Notes: generated from the letters alone by a model not told the origin. DNA of 64,000 nucleotides from Bacillus salipaludis (GCF_004358205.1 NZ_SMYO01000010.1:62001-126000), one strand, 5' to 3'; shown: positions 8,292 through 17,757, counted from the first letter of the stretch. Translations and numbers: made by a program.

Positions 8292-9260
8292 TTACTCGTT
8301 AAACAAGTGGCATGCTACGTAATGACCATTCACATTTCGTTCTTCTGGTCTAGCTGTTTTGCAAATGTCCATACATTCCGAACATCTTGTGTGAAAAGCA
8401 CAACCTGAAGGAGGATTGGCCGGACTTGGCAGCTCCCCCTCAATTAAAATGGTTTCCCGTTTAATATCAGGATCCGGAATGGGTACGGCTGAAAGAAGTG
8501 CTTTTGTGTAAGGATGCAATGGATTTTCGTATAGTTCTTCACTATCTGCTAATTCTATTAATCTACCCAAATACATTACGCCTACCCGGTCACTAATATG
8601 CCGGACAACCCCTAAGTCATGGGCGATAAATATGTATGTAAGGCCAAATTCCTGTTGGATATCTTTCATCAGGTTCAATACCTGAGCCTGGATCGATACA
8701 TCGAGAGCGGATACAGGTTCATCAGCGATAATCAGCTTCGGTTTCGTCATCAATGCTTTTGCAATCCCAATCCGCTGACGCTGGCCGCCGCTGAATTGAT
8801 GTGGATAGCGCTTTGCGTGATAGCTGCTTAACCCGACTACTTCAAGCATTTCTTTTACCCGCTTCTGTCTTTCTTCTTTTGTTCCAATGCCGTGAACAAT
8901 CAACGGCTCCTCAAGAATCTGTTCAACAGAGTGGCGGGGATTCAAAGATGCATAGGGATCCTGGAACACCATTTGGATGTCCCTACGCGTTCTTCGCAAA
9001 TCAGATTTCGACATGCTGGTAATCTCTTTATCTTCAAAAATAATTTTCCCATCACTAGCCTCAATCAGACGCATCAACAGCCTTCCGGTTGTGGATTTGC
9101 CACAGCCGCTTTCGCCGACGATTCCTAGCGTTTCTCCCTTTCTAACATAAAAAGAAACATCATCAACTGCCTTAACTTCTCCTACTTTTCTGCCGAGAAG
9201 GCCGCCCGTTATTGGGAAGTATTTTTTTAAACCGTTAACTTCAAGAAGTAACTCCGACAT
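8292..9260 (-). CDS. Peptide ABC transporter ATPase (DppF/OppF family)
   Basis: This roughly 322-residue ATP-binding subunit has Walker A GESGCGKST, the Q-loop region MVFQDPYASLNPR, the ABC signature FSGGQRQR and Walker B LIIADEPVSALD. The C-terminal oligopeptide/dipeptide extension contains the HTRC-type cysteine motif (CAFHTRC, C, C) that can bind an Fe-S cluster in this family. The start is the ATG after AGAGGAGTGACAAAC, overlapping the end of the preceding ATPase gene. It forms a heterodimer with that DppD-type subunit to energise import. Confidence 0.9.
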   Translation of the reverse strand: MSELLLEVNGLKKYFPITGGLLGRKVGEVKAVDDVSFYVRKGETLGIVGESGCGKSTTGRLLMRLIEASDGKIIFEDKEITSMSKSDLRRTRRDIQMVFQDPYASLNPRHSVEQILEEPLIVHGIGTKEERQKRVKEMLEVVGLSSYHAKRYPHQFSGGQRQRIGIAKALMTKPKLIIADEPVSALDVSIQAQVLNLMKDIQQEFGLTYIFIAHDLGVVRHISDRVGVMYLGRLIELADSEELYENPLHPYTKALLSAVPIPDPDIKRETILIEGELPSPANPPSGCAFHTRCSECMDICKTARPEERNVNGHYVACHLFNE

Positions 9261-10254
9261 GTTTGTCACTCCTCTCCCCTGATGAATGTAATAAACATCT
9301 CACAACATGCCCATCTTTTTCCATTTTGTACAATTTCGGTGATTCTTCAAAACATTGTGAAAACGCTTCCGAACATCTCGCCGCAAATTGGCATCCCTTA
9401 TTTATCGTTCCGGGTGCTGGAACATTTCCTGGGATGCTGTACAATCTTTCTTTTTTTCCTCTTAGATCTGGTACGGATTTTAGTAATCCCTTTGTATACG
9501 GATGCTGCGGATTTTTAAGGATGGTTCGTACATCGCCTTGTTCGACGATTTGGCCGGAATACATTACAATGACTCGTTCACAAATTTCGGCTACTACTCC
9601 TAAATCGTGGGTAATAAGAATGATGGATGTGTCTGTTTTTTTATTTAAATTCTTCATTAATGCAAGGATTTGTGCCTGAATGGTTACATCCAGAGCAGTT
9701 GTCGGTTCGTCGGCAATCAGCATTCTTGGGTTACAGGCCATGGCCATCGCAATCATCACACGCTGCCTCATCCCACCGGAGAGCTGGTGTGGATACTCTT
9801 TAAGAATTCCCTCAGCCCGTGGAATACCAACTAGCTTTAATAATTCAATGCATCTCAGATTTGCTTCTTTTTTGGAAAGATCAGTATGTAATTGAATGGC
9901 TTCAATCAGTTGATTCCCAATCGTAAATAACGGATTTAGTGATGTCATCGGTTCCTGGAAGATCATTGAAATTTGATTCCCGCGGATTTTTCGCCACTCT
10001 TTTTCCGATAAGGATGTTAGATCCTTTCCTTCAAAGGAAATTTCTTCGGCTTCAATTTTTCCCGGAGGAATTGGAATTAAGCCCATGGTGGTTAAGGAGG
10101 TTACGCTTTTTCCACTGCCTGACTCCCCAACAATTCCAAGAATTTCTCCCTCTTTTAACTCGAAGCTGATTCCATCTACCGCAGGTACGTATTTCTTTCC
10201 TGATAGAAAGGAAACTTTTAGGTCTTTAATTTTTAGAATAGGGTCTTTGCTCAC
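9241..10254 (-). CDS. Peptide ABC transporter ATPase (DppD/OppD family)
   Basis: First gene of the importer operon, 337 residues from a GTG start preceded by AGGTAGGTGT. Walker A is GESGSGKS, the signature is LSGGMRQR and Walker B is LIADEPTTALD. A cysteine-containing C-terminal extension (GCQFAARC) follows. It overlaps the next ATPase gene, which implies translational coupling. The five-gene order here is DppD, DppF, binding protein, DppB, DppC, so the ATPases come first, unlike many dpp operons. Confidence 0.9.
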   Translation of the reverse strand: MSKDPILKIKDLKVSFLSGKKYVPAVDGISFELKEGEILGIVGESGSGKSVTSLTTMGLIPIPPGKIEAEEISFEGKDLTSLSEKEWRKIRGNQISMIFQEPMTSLNPLFTIGNQLIEAIQLHTDLSKKEANLRCIELLKLVGIPRAEGILKEYPHQLSGGMRQRVMIAMAMACNPRMLIADEPTTALDVTIQAQILALMKNLNKKTDTSIILITHDLGVVAEICERVIVMYSGQIVEQGDVRTILKNPQHPYTKGLLKSVPDLRGKKERLYSIPGNVPAPGTINKGCQFAARCSEAFSQCFEESPKLYKMEKDGHVVRCLLHSSGERSDKHVGVTS

Positions 10255-10408
10255 GTTTACACCTACCTGTAAGTAAATTATTTTATGTCTTTCTGAGCTT
10301 TGAAGATATTATAATATAATGATTATTGTGGGAATTATGACATAATTTATTATATCGACAATTTCTGAATATAGCAATAATTTTAAAAATATAATTATTT
10401 TTATTTGA

Positions 10409-10467
10409 ATAAAATAAAAAAGACCTGCTCCAACGCGTTTTCACTTTAAAGCGCTGGAGACAGATCT
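10409..10467 (-). terminator. Terminator downstream of aroD
   Basis: AGATCTGTCTCCAGCGC pairs with GCGTTGGAGCAGGTCT and is followed on the minus strand by TTTTTTATTTT, ending the aroK-aroD transcript. The remainder of the 306-base gap before the importer operon is AT-rich and should hold the oppD-type promoter; I could not fix its boxes. Confidence 0.8.
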
Positions 10468-10560
10468 AATTGTTTTTTTCTATTATTTTCTAGTGGATTA
10501 ATCTTTAATCTAATTCTGATATAACGTTTAAAAATGGAGTTTTTTCTTTTAACCTACTGA

Positions 10561-11325
10561 TTATAAATTATTGTGTAAAAGTGATAATACTTTTCTTAAT
10601 TCATTCACATCAATTTGACCTGGAGCAGAAGATTTCTTTGCGGCTCCAAAAGTCAGTGCTGAACCGAACAGTTCTCCTGCTAAACGGCTGATTACGCCTT
10701 TTCCAGCCATTGACATAGTGATAAAAGGGCGATCAGCATGCTGTTCATTCATAGTGTTGGTTGCATCTAATAGAGTTAATACATCTGCAGGACTTTTTGG
10801 CATTACGGCGATTTTCGGTAAATCACCACCTAATTTCTGAGCTTTTTGCAATCTTGCTATGATTTCTTCTTTTGGCGGCGTTTTTTCAAAATCATGATTT
10901 GATAGAATGACCAACACATTATGTGCTTGGGCAAATTCAATTAAGCTTTTAACCGTTGATTCCTCATTAAATAACTCAACATCAATCATATCAACTAAAC
11001 CTGTTTCAGCAATTCTTTTGTTTAATTCTAGATAATCAGTCAGGCTGATTTCCTTTTCTCCGCCTTCTTTGGCACTTCGAAAGGTAAAAATTAGCGGTTT
11101 ATTCTTAAGAAGTATTCGGATTTCACTAAGTGCTTCCTTCACTTTTTCAATCTGCTCAACATGATTAAAAAAATCAACACGCCATTCCACGAGATCAGCA
11201 TCAATTGTGTCTATATATCTGGCTTCTTCCATTAATTCCGCTAATGTGGTTCCCACTAATGGCACACAAATCTTTGGAGCGCCTTCTCCAAGTGTAATCC
11301 CCCGAACCGTTATCGTTTTTTTCAT
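10561..11325 (-). CDS. aroD: Type I 3-dehydroquinate dehydratase
   Basis: This 254-residue enzyme converts 3-dehydroquinate to 3-dehydroshikimate, the third step of the shikimate pathway. The type I (Schiff-base) residues are visible as H144 in LSNHDFEKTP and K171 in LPKIAVMPKS. EWRVDFF near residue 47 is the conserved substrate-binding strand. Its start codon overlaps the aroK stop (TAATG), so the two shikimate enzymes are translationally coupled. A C-terminal SAPGQI segment closes the active site in this family. Confidence 0.93.
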   Translation of the reverse strand: MKKTITVRGITLGEGAPKICVPLVGTTLAELMEEARYIDTIDADLVEWRVDFFNHVEQIEKVKEALSEIRILLKNKPLIFTFRSAKEGGEKEISLTDYLELNKRIAETGLVDMIDVELFNEESTVKSLIEFAQAHNVLVILSNHDFEKTPPKEEIIARLQKAQKLGGDLPKIAVMPKSPADVLTLLDATNTMNEQHADRPFITMSMAGKGVISRLAGELFGSALTFGAAKKSSAPGQIDVNELRKVLSLLHNNL

Positions 11326-11861
11326 TACAACCCATTCCCTTTTTCGACTAACTTTAATAAGTCGATGATTTCATCGGCAGCTTCTTCCGGCCCCTTATAA
11401 TCCGTTTGAATTTTAACATGGTGCTGTACATAAACTTCCTGCCGTTTATAAAATAGTTCTTCCATTTCCTCCAAAGACTTTCCTTGCAATACAGGACGGC
11501 TATCGATAATAAGGCTAATGCGGCCCTTCCAGCACTCCCAGGATATATCTAGGAATATAACCGTACAAGTGGATAAACAGATTTTACGGATTTCCTCTTG
11601 CAGGAATGCCCCACCTCCAACCGAAATAATCTGTCTGCCCAGATTACATTTTTCCGTGATAAGACTTTTTTCTTTTGAACGAAAGGTACTCTCTCCATAT
11701 TGCTTGAATATTTGCGATACAGGTAGATTGAATTCATTCTCGATTTCTTCATCTATATCAATAAATTCCCGATTCAATTTTTCAGCTAGGATTTTTCCAA
11801 CCGTGGTTTTTCCAGCACCCATAAAACCGATTAAAACAATGCTTTTTTCTTCTTTTTGCAA
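11325..11861 (-). CDS. aroK: Shikimate kinase
   Basis: This 178-residue P-loop kinase phosphorylates shikimate at O-3 with ATP. Walker A is GFMGAGKTT at residues 12-20. The substrate-binding DIDEEIE follows near residue 36, GGGAF near 80, and the lid contains SRPVL. It is the first gene of a two-gene unit with aroD. B. subtilis keeps these functions in separate loci, so the pairing is a local arrangement. Confidence 0.92.
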   Translation of the reverse strand: MQKEEKSIVLIGFMGAGKTTVGKILAEKLNREFIDIDEEIENEFNLPVSQIFKQYGESTFRSKEKSLITEKCNLGRQIISVGGGAFLQEEIRKICLSTCTVIFLDISWECWKGRISLIIDSRPVLQGKSLEEMEELFYKRQEVYVQHHVKIQTDYKGPEEAADEIIDLLKLVEKGNGL

Positions 11862-11971
11862 AATTTTTCACTCCCGAAAGCCTAAAATAGCAACTTGTAT
11901 AAAGTATAAGCCTTGGATGATAGTAAAAACAATTGATAATTCTGAAAAAGTTCCCACAACTGTTTTCTAAT

Positions 11972-12832
11972 TTAAATCTTCCTCGCGTAAATGAAACTTC
12001 TATAAAGAGCGAAACTGAGCAAAAAGGTTAGAAGTGAAAGGATTACGGCGATACTTGAGAATGCAAGCACATAGGCATTGTATTCTGAGATTCTGCTAAT
12101 AATTGTAAACGTATCCATCTGTAAAATTCCTGCAGCAAAATTAACTAAAACTAATACAAAGAAGATCATTAGAAGTCCTTTTGTTGAATTTTGGATATCT
12201 GCCCTACTTAAGCCAATATGCCCGGAAATACAGACAGCAAGAACTAGGAAAATCCAAAACAATGGATTGATTAAATTTTCAGGAGTAAAAATACTTTTGA
12301 TGATTGCAATAACGGAAGCTCCTACTGCTTTTAAAACATTTACGTCTATGGTTTCAAAAGAAACATGCAAATGTATTTCAGATCTTACGGCGTCAAAGGA
12401 TTGCGGCAGCAAAAGGTACATTCCCAAAAGCAAGGAACCAATACCGCTAAAGATTGGCCCTAAACCAATAAAAAAGTTCCCTATCTGTTGATAGGTACTA
12501 TCGCGATTGTAATAGTGCTCTACATATCCTAGGACACCATCCGGGCTATTAAACTGCAGGAATTTCACTCTAGACACTTTGTGCCCCCATATAAAGCACA
12601 TGATTAGATGACCGAGTTCATGAATCGGTGTACCAATCCAGGCTGTCCAAAGCACACCTCTTACTCCAAAAGTCCGAATCAAAAATTTGTTCGAGTATTT
12701 CTCAAGTATCCCAAGGATCAAACCGACAACAATTATAGCTCCTACAAGATATAACAGTTCTATAAAACTAATGAATAAGGTATATATTAAAGAAGACAGA
12801 ATATTCATCCTTCTCTGGGTCCTCTCAATCAA
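11972..12832 (-). CDS. Multi-pass membrane protein with HELGH zinc motif (M50-like)
   Basis: This 286-residue protein has several hydrophobic segments (about residues 15-45, 125-145, 195-225 and 255-285). HELGHLIMCFIWGH at about residues 71-84 gives an HExxH zinc-protease motif close to the membrane, as in site-2-protease-type M50 families. I cannot find a clear NPDG-type second motif, so catalytic activity is uncertain. It stands alone with no obvious substrate or sigma/anti-sigma partner. It could be an inactive relative. Confidence 0.6.
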   Translation of the reverse strand: MIERTQRRMNILSSLIYTLFISFIELLYLVGAIIVVGLILGILEKYSNKFLIRTFGVRGVLWTAWIGTPIHELGHLIMCFIWGHKVSRVKFLQFNSPDGVLGYVEHYYNRDSTYQQIGNFFIGLGPIFSGIGSLLLGMYLLLPQSFDAVRSEIHLHVSFETIDVNVLKAVGASVIAIIKSIFTPENLINPLFWIFLVLAVCISGHIGLSRADIQNSTKGLLMIFFVLVLVNFAAGILQMDTFTIISRISEYNAYVLAFSSIAVILSLLTFLLSFALYRSFIYARKI

Positions 12833-12949
12833 TTTATTTTCCTATCCTCAGCTAAACTTAACCAAATATTTACATTGCTTTGATTATTAATTTGCATTTT
12901 CTGGTTAAAATGAAACTATAAAGATAGATTTCTAAGGAGGGATAGGGGC

Positions 12950-13042
12950 TTGCACCAATTTCTGAATGTTCTTTTCCTAACGTATGTCGCCTCATGTTTT
13001 TTTAAAATCTTTTATTATTCCTTTGTTAATGTTAAAAAATAA
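12950..13042 (+). CDS. Small membrane protein with KIFYYSF motif (copy 1)
   Basis: A 30-codon frame starts with TTG 9 bases after a strong AAGGAGGGATAGGGGC ribosome site. It encodes a hydrophobic peptide (FLNVLFLTYVASCFF) followed by KIFYYSF and a short lysine-ending tail, predicted as one membrane helix with a positively charged C terminus. A second frame with the same CF-x-KIFYYSF core lies at 29740-29841, also behind a strong ribosome site. The repeated motif and both ribosome sites argue for real genes. No function is known to me. The rest of the surrounding 328-base gap shows nothing else clear. Confidence 0.65.
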   Translation: MHQFLNVLFLTYVASCFFKIFYYSFVNVKK

Positions 13043-13160
13043 CCCATTTCTTCTCATTCTTCAACTTTTTTCACTCCAGTATGATCAGAAATCATTCAAA
13101 TAATTTTTCTGTAATGGTTTGTCCTCCTTATTGCATACCCTTTTATAAAGGGGGATTGCC

Positions 13161-13526
13161 ATGTTTCGTTCATTTACAACCTTTAAACTTATTCGTTATG
13201 CTGTCGCCTACGTATTTATTACTTCCGGTTTTATGAAATTACTGAATACAGACTTAGCCAATCATTTTATCGGATTAGGCTTGCCTTATCCGTATATTCT
13301 ACTGAACACTGTTATTCTCCTTGAGATTGTCTGCGGGATCCTAATCATGCTCAACAAGAGCGTTCGAAATGCAGTGATTCCGTTAATCGCTATCATGATC
13401 GCTGCTATCATTCTAACCAAAGTACCAACTATCCACACAAGTATTTTACAGTTTGCCTTCAATGCACGCTTGGATATTGTCATGCTAATCCTGCTTATTG
13501 TTCTATATAATCGGAATCCAAATTGA
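13161..13526 (+). CDS. DoxX-family membrane protein
   Basis: A 121-residue protein with four hydrophobic helices in DoxX order. It carries the family mark FITSGFMKLLN near residue 20 and YILLNTVILLEIVCGILIML in the second helix pair. ATG follows AAAGGGGGATTGCC. Some DoxX proteins are linked to thiol or redox homeostasis, but the role of this subgroup is unsettled. It is one of few plus-strand genes and has its own terminator directly after the stop. Confidence 0.75.
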   Translation: MFRSFTTFKLIRYAVAYVFITSGFMKLLNTDLANHFIGLGLPYPYILLNTVILLEIVCGILIMLNKSVRNAVIPLIAIMIAAIILTKVPTIHTSILQFAFNARLDIVMLILLIVLYNRNPN

Positions 13527-13557
13527 AAAATCCCCCTTTGCCAAGGGGGATTTTTTT
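13526..13557 (+). terminator. Terminator of the DoxX gene
   Basis: AATCCCCCTTTG pairs with CAAGGGGGATT and is followed by a run of seven T. The A-run on the other side makes it bidirectional, so it can also end transcripts from the minus strand. Confidence 0.9.
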
Positions 13558-13566
13558 GACATAAAC

Positions 13567-14439
13567 CTACAAATTTCGAGTGGTGACAGGCACCAATGAC
13601 TTTTCAAGAATCGGCCCATAAGTATCGGTTCGTCGATCTCGTAAAAACTGTAATAGGTTTCTGGCAAATTCGATTTCTTTTAAATTGATGCTTTGAACTA
13701 GTATTCCTTCTTGTTCATCCAAGGAAAGGATGATTTCTCCCATCGGGTTGCTGATGAAGCTGCCCCCGTAAAAGTTCATGTCTTTTTCTTGGCCAACCCG
13801 GTTGACTGCAGCAACAAAGACACCATTATGAATTCCATGTGCGGAAATCGCCTTCGTCCATGCAGTCCTTGTCGAAAGCTCCGGATGATCCGGCTCGGAT
13901 CCGATTGCAGATGGATAGAAAAGGATATCCGCACCCTTCAATGTCAAAATCCTAGCAACTTCAGGAAACCACTCGTCCCAACAAATACCGATCCCGATTT
14001 TTCCAAATTTCGTATCATATACCGGGTAACCAGTATCTCCCGGTGTAAAATAATACTTTTCATGATATTGCGGACCATCCGGAATATGATTTTTTCGGGT
14101 TGTTCCTAAATGATTGCCTGCTTCATCAAAAACTGCTGCACTATTAAAATAAACTCCTTTTGCCGCCCATTCATAGAATGGGACAATTAACACGACTCCA
14201 AGTTCTCTGGCAAGCTCCTGCATTTCCACAATCGCTTCATGATCATGGGGGATAGCTAACTGATAATGATCCACCGAAACTGTCTGGGCAAAATATTGCG
14301 CATGATAGAGTTCCTGCAAACAGACAATGTTTGCACCTTGGGCTGCTGCTTCCCTCACCTTTGCTTTTGCCTTTTCGATATTGATTTCGACTCTCTCATC
14401 ACACGTCATTTGCACCAATCCAATTTTCACAGTACTCAT
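13567..14439 (-). CDS. Carbon-nitrogen hydrolase (N-carbamoylputrescine amidase-like)
   Basis: A 290-residue nitrilase-superfamily enzyme with a complete catalytic triad: E43 in CLQELYH, K116 in TTRKNHIPDG and C153 in GICWDEWFPE. Overall pattern and length resemble AguB-type N-carbamoylputrescine amidase, which makes putrescine, CO2 and ammonia. It overlaps the upstream amidohydrolase gene by 4 bases and the unit also holds an amino-acid-type permease. No agmatine deiminase is nearby, so another amide or carbamoyl substrate is equally possible. The C-terminal residues VPVTT are encoded by a GGTGACAGGCACC motif. Confidence 0.75.
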   Translation of the reverse strand: MSTVKIGLVQMTCDERVEINIEKAKAKVREAAAQGANIVCLQELYHAQYFAQTVSVDHYQLAIPHDHEAIVEMQELARELGVVLIVPFYEWAAKGVYFNSAAVFDEAGNHLGTTRKNHIPDGPQYHEKYYFTPGDTGYPVYDTKFGKIGIGICWDEWFPEVARILTLKGADILFYPSAIGSEPDHPELSTRTAWTKAISAHGIHNGVFVAAVNRVGQEKDMNFYGGSFISNPMGEIILSLDEQEGILVQSINLKEIEFARNLLQFLRDRRTDTYGPILEKSLVPVTTRNL

Positions 14440-16049
14440 AAAGAAACCTCCTCAACTATTTCATGGACAACCTTTCCGTCAACCATGGTAAAAACTACTT
14501 TTGTATTTTTGATTTCCTCATACGGAACCTCAAATAGATTCCGGTCAAGGACAATAATATCTGCTAATTTACCAGCTTCTATCGTCCCAAGTTCATGTTC
14601 ACGGAATGAGCCATATGCTGGTACAGACGTATAGGAAAGGAGTGCATCCTTTAGAGAAATTCTCTCCTTCCCATCCCACACTACTCCATCATCATCCAAT
14701 CTAGTAACCGCGCGATAGATTCCTGGAAACGGATCCAATTTAACGACAGGATAATCCGTGCCAAAAATAACCTTTGTACCCTGATCCAGCATCGTCTTTA
14801 ATAAATAATTATGTTTCATTCTTTCCGGCCCAATTAATTCCTCATAAACATCTCTTGCTGTCACATTAATATGCTCTGGCTGTACGGAGGCAATCACACC
14901 TAATTGATGAAAACGTTCAATATCATTCGGATCAATCATTTCCACATGCTCAATCGCATGGCGGGAATCTCTTTCCCCATTTTCCTTTTGTGCTGCTTCA
15001 AATGAATCCAAAGCCAATTGAACAGCGCCATCCCCAATACAATGGAACCGCACCCGGAACCCTTCCTTATCCGCCTCAACTGTCCACCTTTTAATTGTTT
15101 CCTCCGGAAAAACCGTGCTCCCTTTGGTTTCCGGATTATTGGTATAAGGTTCTAGCAAATAAGCAGTATAGCTGGTGGTTACGCCATCAGCAAACTGCTT
15201 AAAACCGCAGAATTGAACCATATTACTTTTATATTTTTCTCGTAAACTTTTAGCGAGCTCCAGATCACCGTTTAACGGAGCAACGAAATGAACCCGTGTC
15301 GTCAGTTTTCCTTCTATTTCATAGCCGGCGTAGAGTTCTGCTTCTTCTGTACTCATTTCCGGAATCCGCAATAAGTCATGTACCGAAGTCACCCCGCATT
15401 TTACGGCCTCCGATAAAAAGTTATTTAGCAGCTTCTCTTTTACTTCGAGACTAATCGGCAGTACCTTCGTAACAAGTCCAACAGCATGTTCTAGTAATAA
15501 TCCAGTCGGCTCACCGTTTTCATCTTTAACGATTTCCCCATATGGCGGATTTTCCGTATATCGATCGATACCCGCTAATTCCAGTGCCTTTGAATTCACC
15601 CAGGCACTATGGAATTCTGCTTGATACAGAAGGACTGGGCGATCTGGAATAACCTCGTCCAAATAGAATCGATGTGGTTCCCCTTCGTCCCATTCATTCT
15701 GCTCCCAGCTGCAGCCAATAACAAAGGGATCATCATTTTTTGAATCGGCATATTCTTTAACCATCTGCGCCGCTTCCTTTGCCGATCTGGCTAAATGAAG
15801 TCTGACACTATCATTCAATAAACCTCCCATTAGGAGATGAATATGAAAGTCATGAAAACCAGGCATAATTAATTGATCTTCAAAATCGTAAATCTTCGTC
15901 TGATGATCAATATAATCAGAAACATCCTCTGATTCTATGACTTTAACAATTTTATTTTCTTTTATGAGGATGGACGCTGGTACCGGTACATCTGAGGTAC
16001 CTGTGAAAACTGCGTTCCCACGAATCACAATGTCTGCTTTAAGTTCCAA
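14436..16049 (-). CDS. YtcJ-type amidohydrolase
   Basis: This 537-residue metal-dependent amidohydrolase has the N-terminal HxH metal ligands (H69 and H71 in HDFHIH), a middle HCIGDGAV, HAIEHVEM and a late GTDYPV that supplies the aspartate. The family includes N-substituted formamide deformylase and enzymes of unknown substrate. It is translationally coupled to the downstream C-N hydrolase and lies 13 bases after the permease gene. The three probably import and stepwise hydrolyse one amide compound. Confidence 0.78.
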   Translation of the reverse strand: MELKADIVIRGNAVFTGTSDVPVPASILIKENKIVKVIESEDVSDYIDHQTKIYDFEDQLIMPGFHDFHIHLLMGGLLNDSVRLHLARSAKEAAQMVKEYADSKNDDPFVIGCSWEQNEWDEGEPHRFYLDEVIPDRPVLLYQAEFHSAWVNSKALELAGIDRYTENPPYGEIVKDENGEPTGLLLEHAVGLVTKVLPISLEVKEKLLNNFLSEAVKCGVTSVHDLLRIPEMSTEEAELYAGYEIEGKLTTRVHFVAPLNGDLELAKSLREKYKSNMVQFCGFKQFADGVTTSYTAYLLEPYTNNPETKGSTVFPEETIKRWTVEADKEGFRVRFHCIGDGAVQLALDSFEAAQKENGERDSRHAIEHVEMIDPNDIERFHQLGVIASVQPEHINVTARDVYEELIGPERMKHNYLLKTMLDQGTKVIFGTDYPVVKLDPFPGIYRAVTRLDDDGVVWDGKERISLKDALLSYTSVPAYGSFREHELGTIEAGKLADIIVLDRNLFEVPYEEIKNTKVVFTMVDGKVVHEIVEEVSL

Positions 16050-16062
16050 TTTCTATCTCTCC

Positions 16063-17421
16063 CTATATAGTTAAATCATTGCTAGAATCTTCAGTAAAAT
16101 CAAGTTGTGGCGGCTGAACACGGAATAATTTTGTTTTATATGCCAGATAGGCAATCCCTACAGCAGTCCAAATTCCTCCTAAAGTCATTGATTTACTATC
16201 CAAATCACTCCATAGTTTTATCGAAATGACGGCTCCAATTAGTGGAACAATCAAATACAATACAATTCCTTTTAACGACCTTTGCTTCCCTTTTATAAAA
16301 TAATGAGCAATTACACTTAAATTTACAAAGGTAAAAGCGATTAAGGCCCCAAAATTGATAAAGGAAGTAATTGTGACAAGGTCAGTAAACAACGCCGCTA
16401 AGGCAAAAATACTCACTAAGACAATATTGTTAACAGGTGTTTTAAATTTTGGATGGATATAAGCAAAAAACTTTTTCGGAATAACGGAATCTCTGCCCAT
16501 TGCGAATAAAATTCTTGATACACTCGCATGGGAAGCCATTGCAGAGGTAAATGCACAAACGACCATTGCAGCGATAAAAAGTGCATTAAAAAAGGTTCCG
16601 CCAATCAATTTTGCTACTTCAATCGCAGCCGTATCAAGATTTTTGTATGAAGTAAAATCTGGGTGAATTAAATGTGAAAGATATGAAATGAAGATAAAAC
16701 AAGCTCCGGCAAAAAGTGTTACAAACATGATGGCCTTCGGGATCGTTTTTTCCGGTTTAATCGTTTCTTCGGCAAACGTCGTTAAGGCATCGAACCCTAA
16801 AAACGATAAACAGAGAATCGATGCCCCTGAAAATACGGCAATCAATGAAGTATGTTCAGTCGCAAATGGTGTTACTGAGAACAACGTTCCTTGCCCTGTT
16901 CCACCTAAAAGAGCCTTTACACTTAGGATAACGAAAAAAATCAGTACGAGGTATTGGAATCCGAGAAGAAGCATGTTCATGGTCACCGTTACCTTCGTAC
17001 CAATCACATTGAAGACGGTTACAAGAACAATCATACTAATTATCCAGACACTAAAGGGAATGGACGGAAAATAATCTGTCAAGTAAAGAGCTATGATGAG
17101 AAAGTTAATCATCGGGATAAATAAATAATCCATTAGAATAACCCAGCCAACCATGAAGCCTAGGTGTGAGCTGATCGATTTTTGTGTGTAGGAATAAGCA
17201 GAACCTGCAATCGGAAAAACCTTTCCCATTCTTCCATAGCTGTAAGCGGTAAACAGCATGGCAATAAGGGCAACTATGTAAGCAGAGGGTGTTGCACCTT
17301 TCGAAATGGACTCAACAATTCCGAAGGTGGAAAAGACGGTCAATGGAGCCATGTAAGCAAGGCCTAACAATACAAGATGAAAGAAAGTTAACGACCGTTG
17401 TAATTGAACGGGTTTTTGCAT
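16063..17421 (-). CDS. APC-family amino acid/amine permease
   Basis: A 452-residue protein with about 12 membrane helices. The APC start region reads LGLAYMAPLTVFSTFGIV and a helix 6-type segment has FLGFDALTTFAEE (about residues 205-220), typical of cationic amino acid or polyamine transporters of the YdgF/PuuP kind. It is the first gene of a three-gene unit with an amidohydrolase and a C-N hydrolase and probably brings in their substrate. AGGAGG precedes the ATG. Confidence 0.8.
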   Translation of the reverse strand: MQKPVQLQRSLTFFHLVLLGLAYMAPLTVFSTFGIVESISKGATPSAYIVALIAMLFTAYSYGRMGKVFPIAGSAYSYTQKSISSHLGFMVGWVILMDYLFIPMINFLIIALYLTDYFPSIPFSVWIISMIVLVTVFNVIGTKVTVTMNMLLLGFQYLVLIFFVILSVKALLGGTGQGTLFSVTPFATEHTSLIAVFSGASILCLSFLGFDALTTFAEETIKPEKTIPKAIMFVTLFAGACFIFISYLSHLIHPDFTSYKNLDTAAIEVAKLIGGTFFNALFIAAMVVCAFTSAMASHASVSRILFAMGRDSVIPKKFFAYIHPKFKTPVNNIVLVSIFALAALFTDLVTITSFINFGALIAFTFVNLSVIAHYFIKGKQRSLKGIVLYLIVPLIGAVISIKLWSDLDSKSMTLGGIWTAVGIAYLAYKTKLFRVQPPQLDFTEDSSNDLTI

Positions 17422-17444
17422 CTATCATTCCTCCTTTTTAAAAA

Positions 17445-17531
17445 TAGGCTCTGTTAAACCTAGTTGTTGATTTCCGCTCCAGGCACCAATCAACGTTGTT
17501 CAAAATCAACAATGTCCTTTAACACAGCCTA
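17445..17531. repeat. Dispersed inverted-repeat element, copy 2 (ends only)
   Basis: This 87-base copy consists of the two ends with almost no centre: taggctctgttaaac and ttgttgatttccgctcc, then ccaatcaacgttgttc and a right end taacacagccta. It shows the minimal unit of the family. The remaining 226 bases before the broken methyltransferase gene show nothing clear. Confidence 0.8.
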
Positions 17532-17757
17532 AAAATAAAAATGCAATTTTTGTGCCAATCCCAAGAAAGTAATAGGTGACTGACTTTTCAGAAAACATTT
17601 TATATTTCGAGCCCCTTAGTTATGCATAATTAAATAATATATGTAAAAATGCATAATTGCTTTTTTACTAGAAAAATCCTTGAACGATTTTAGATAGAAT
17701 CCGTCATTATTTCGGACACCCATTGTAAAATAAGTGTAAACGATTGGAGAGTCAGAA

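Noticed and set aside
13573..13595. GGTGACAGGCACC motif as an insertion scar in the C-N hydrolase gene
   Set aside because: It only encodes the non-essential C-terminal tail and no second copy was seen in this window, so an insertion cannot be shown.
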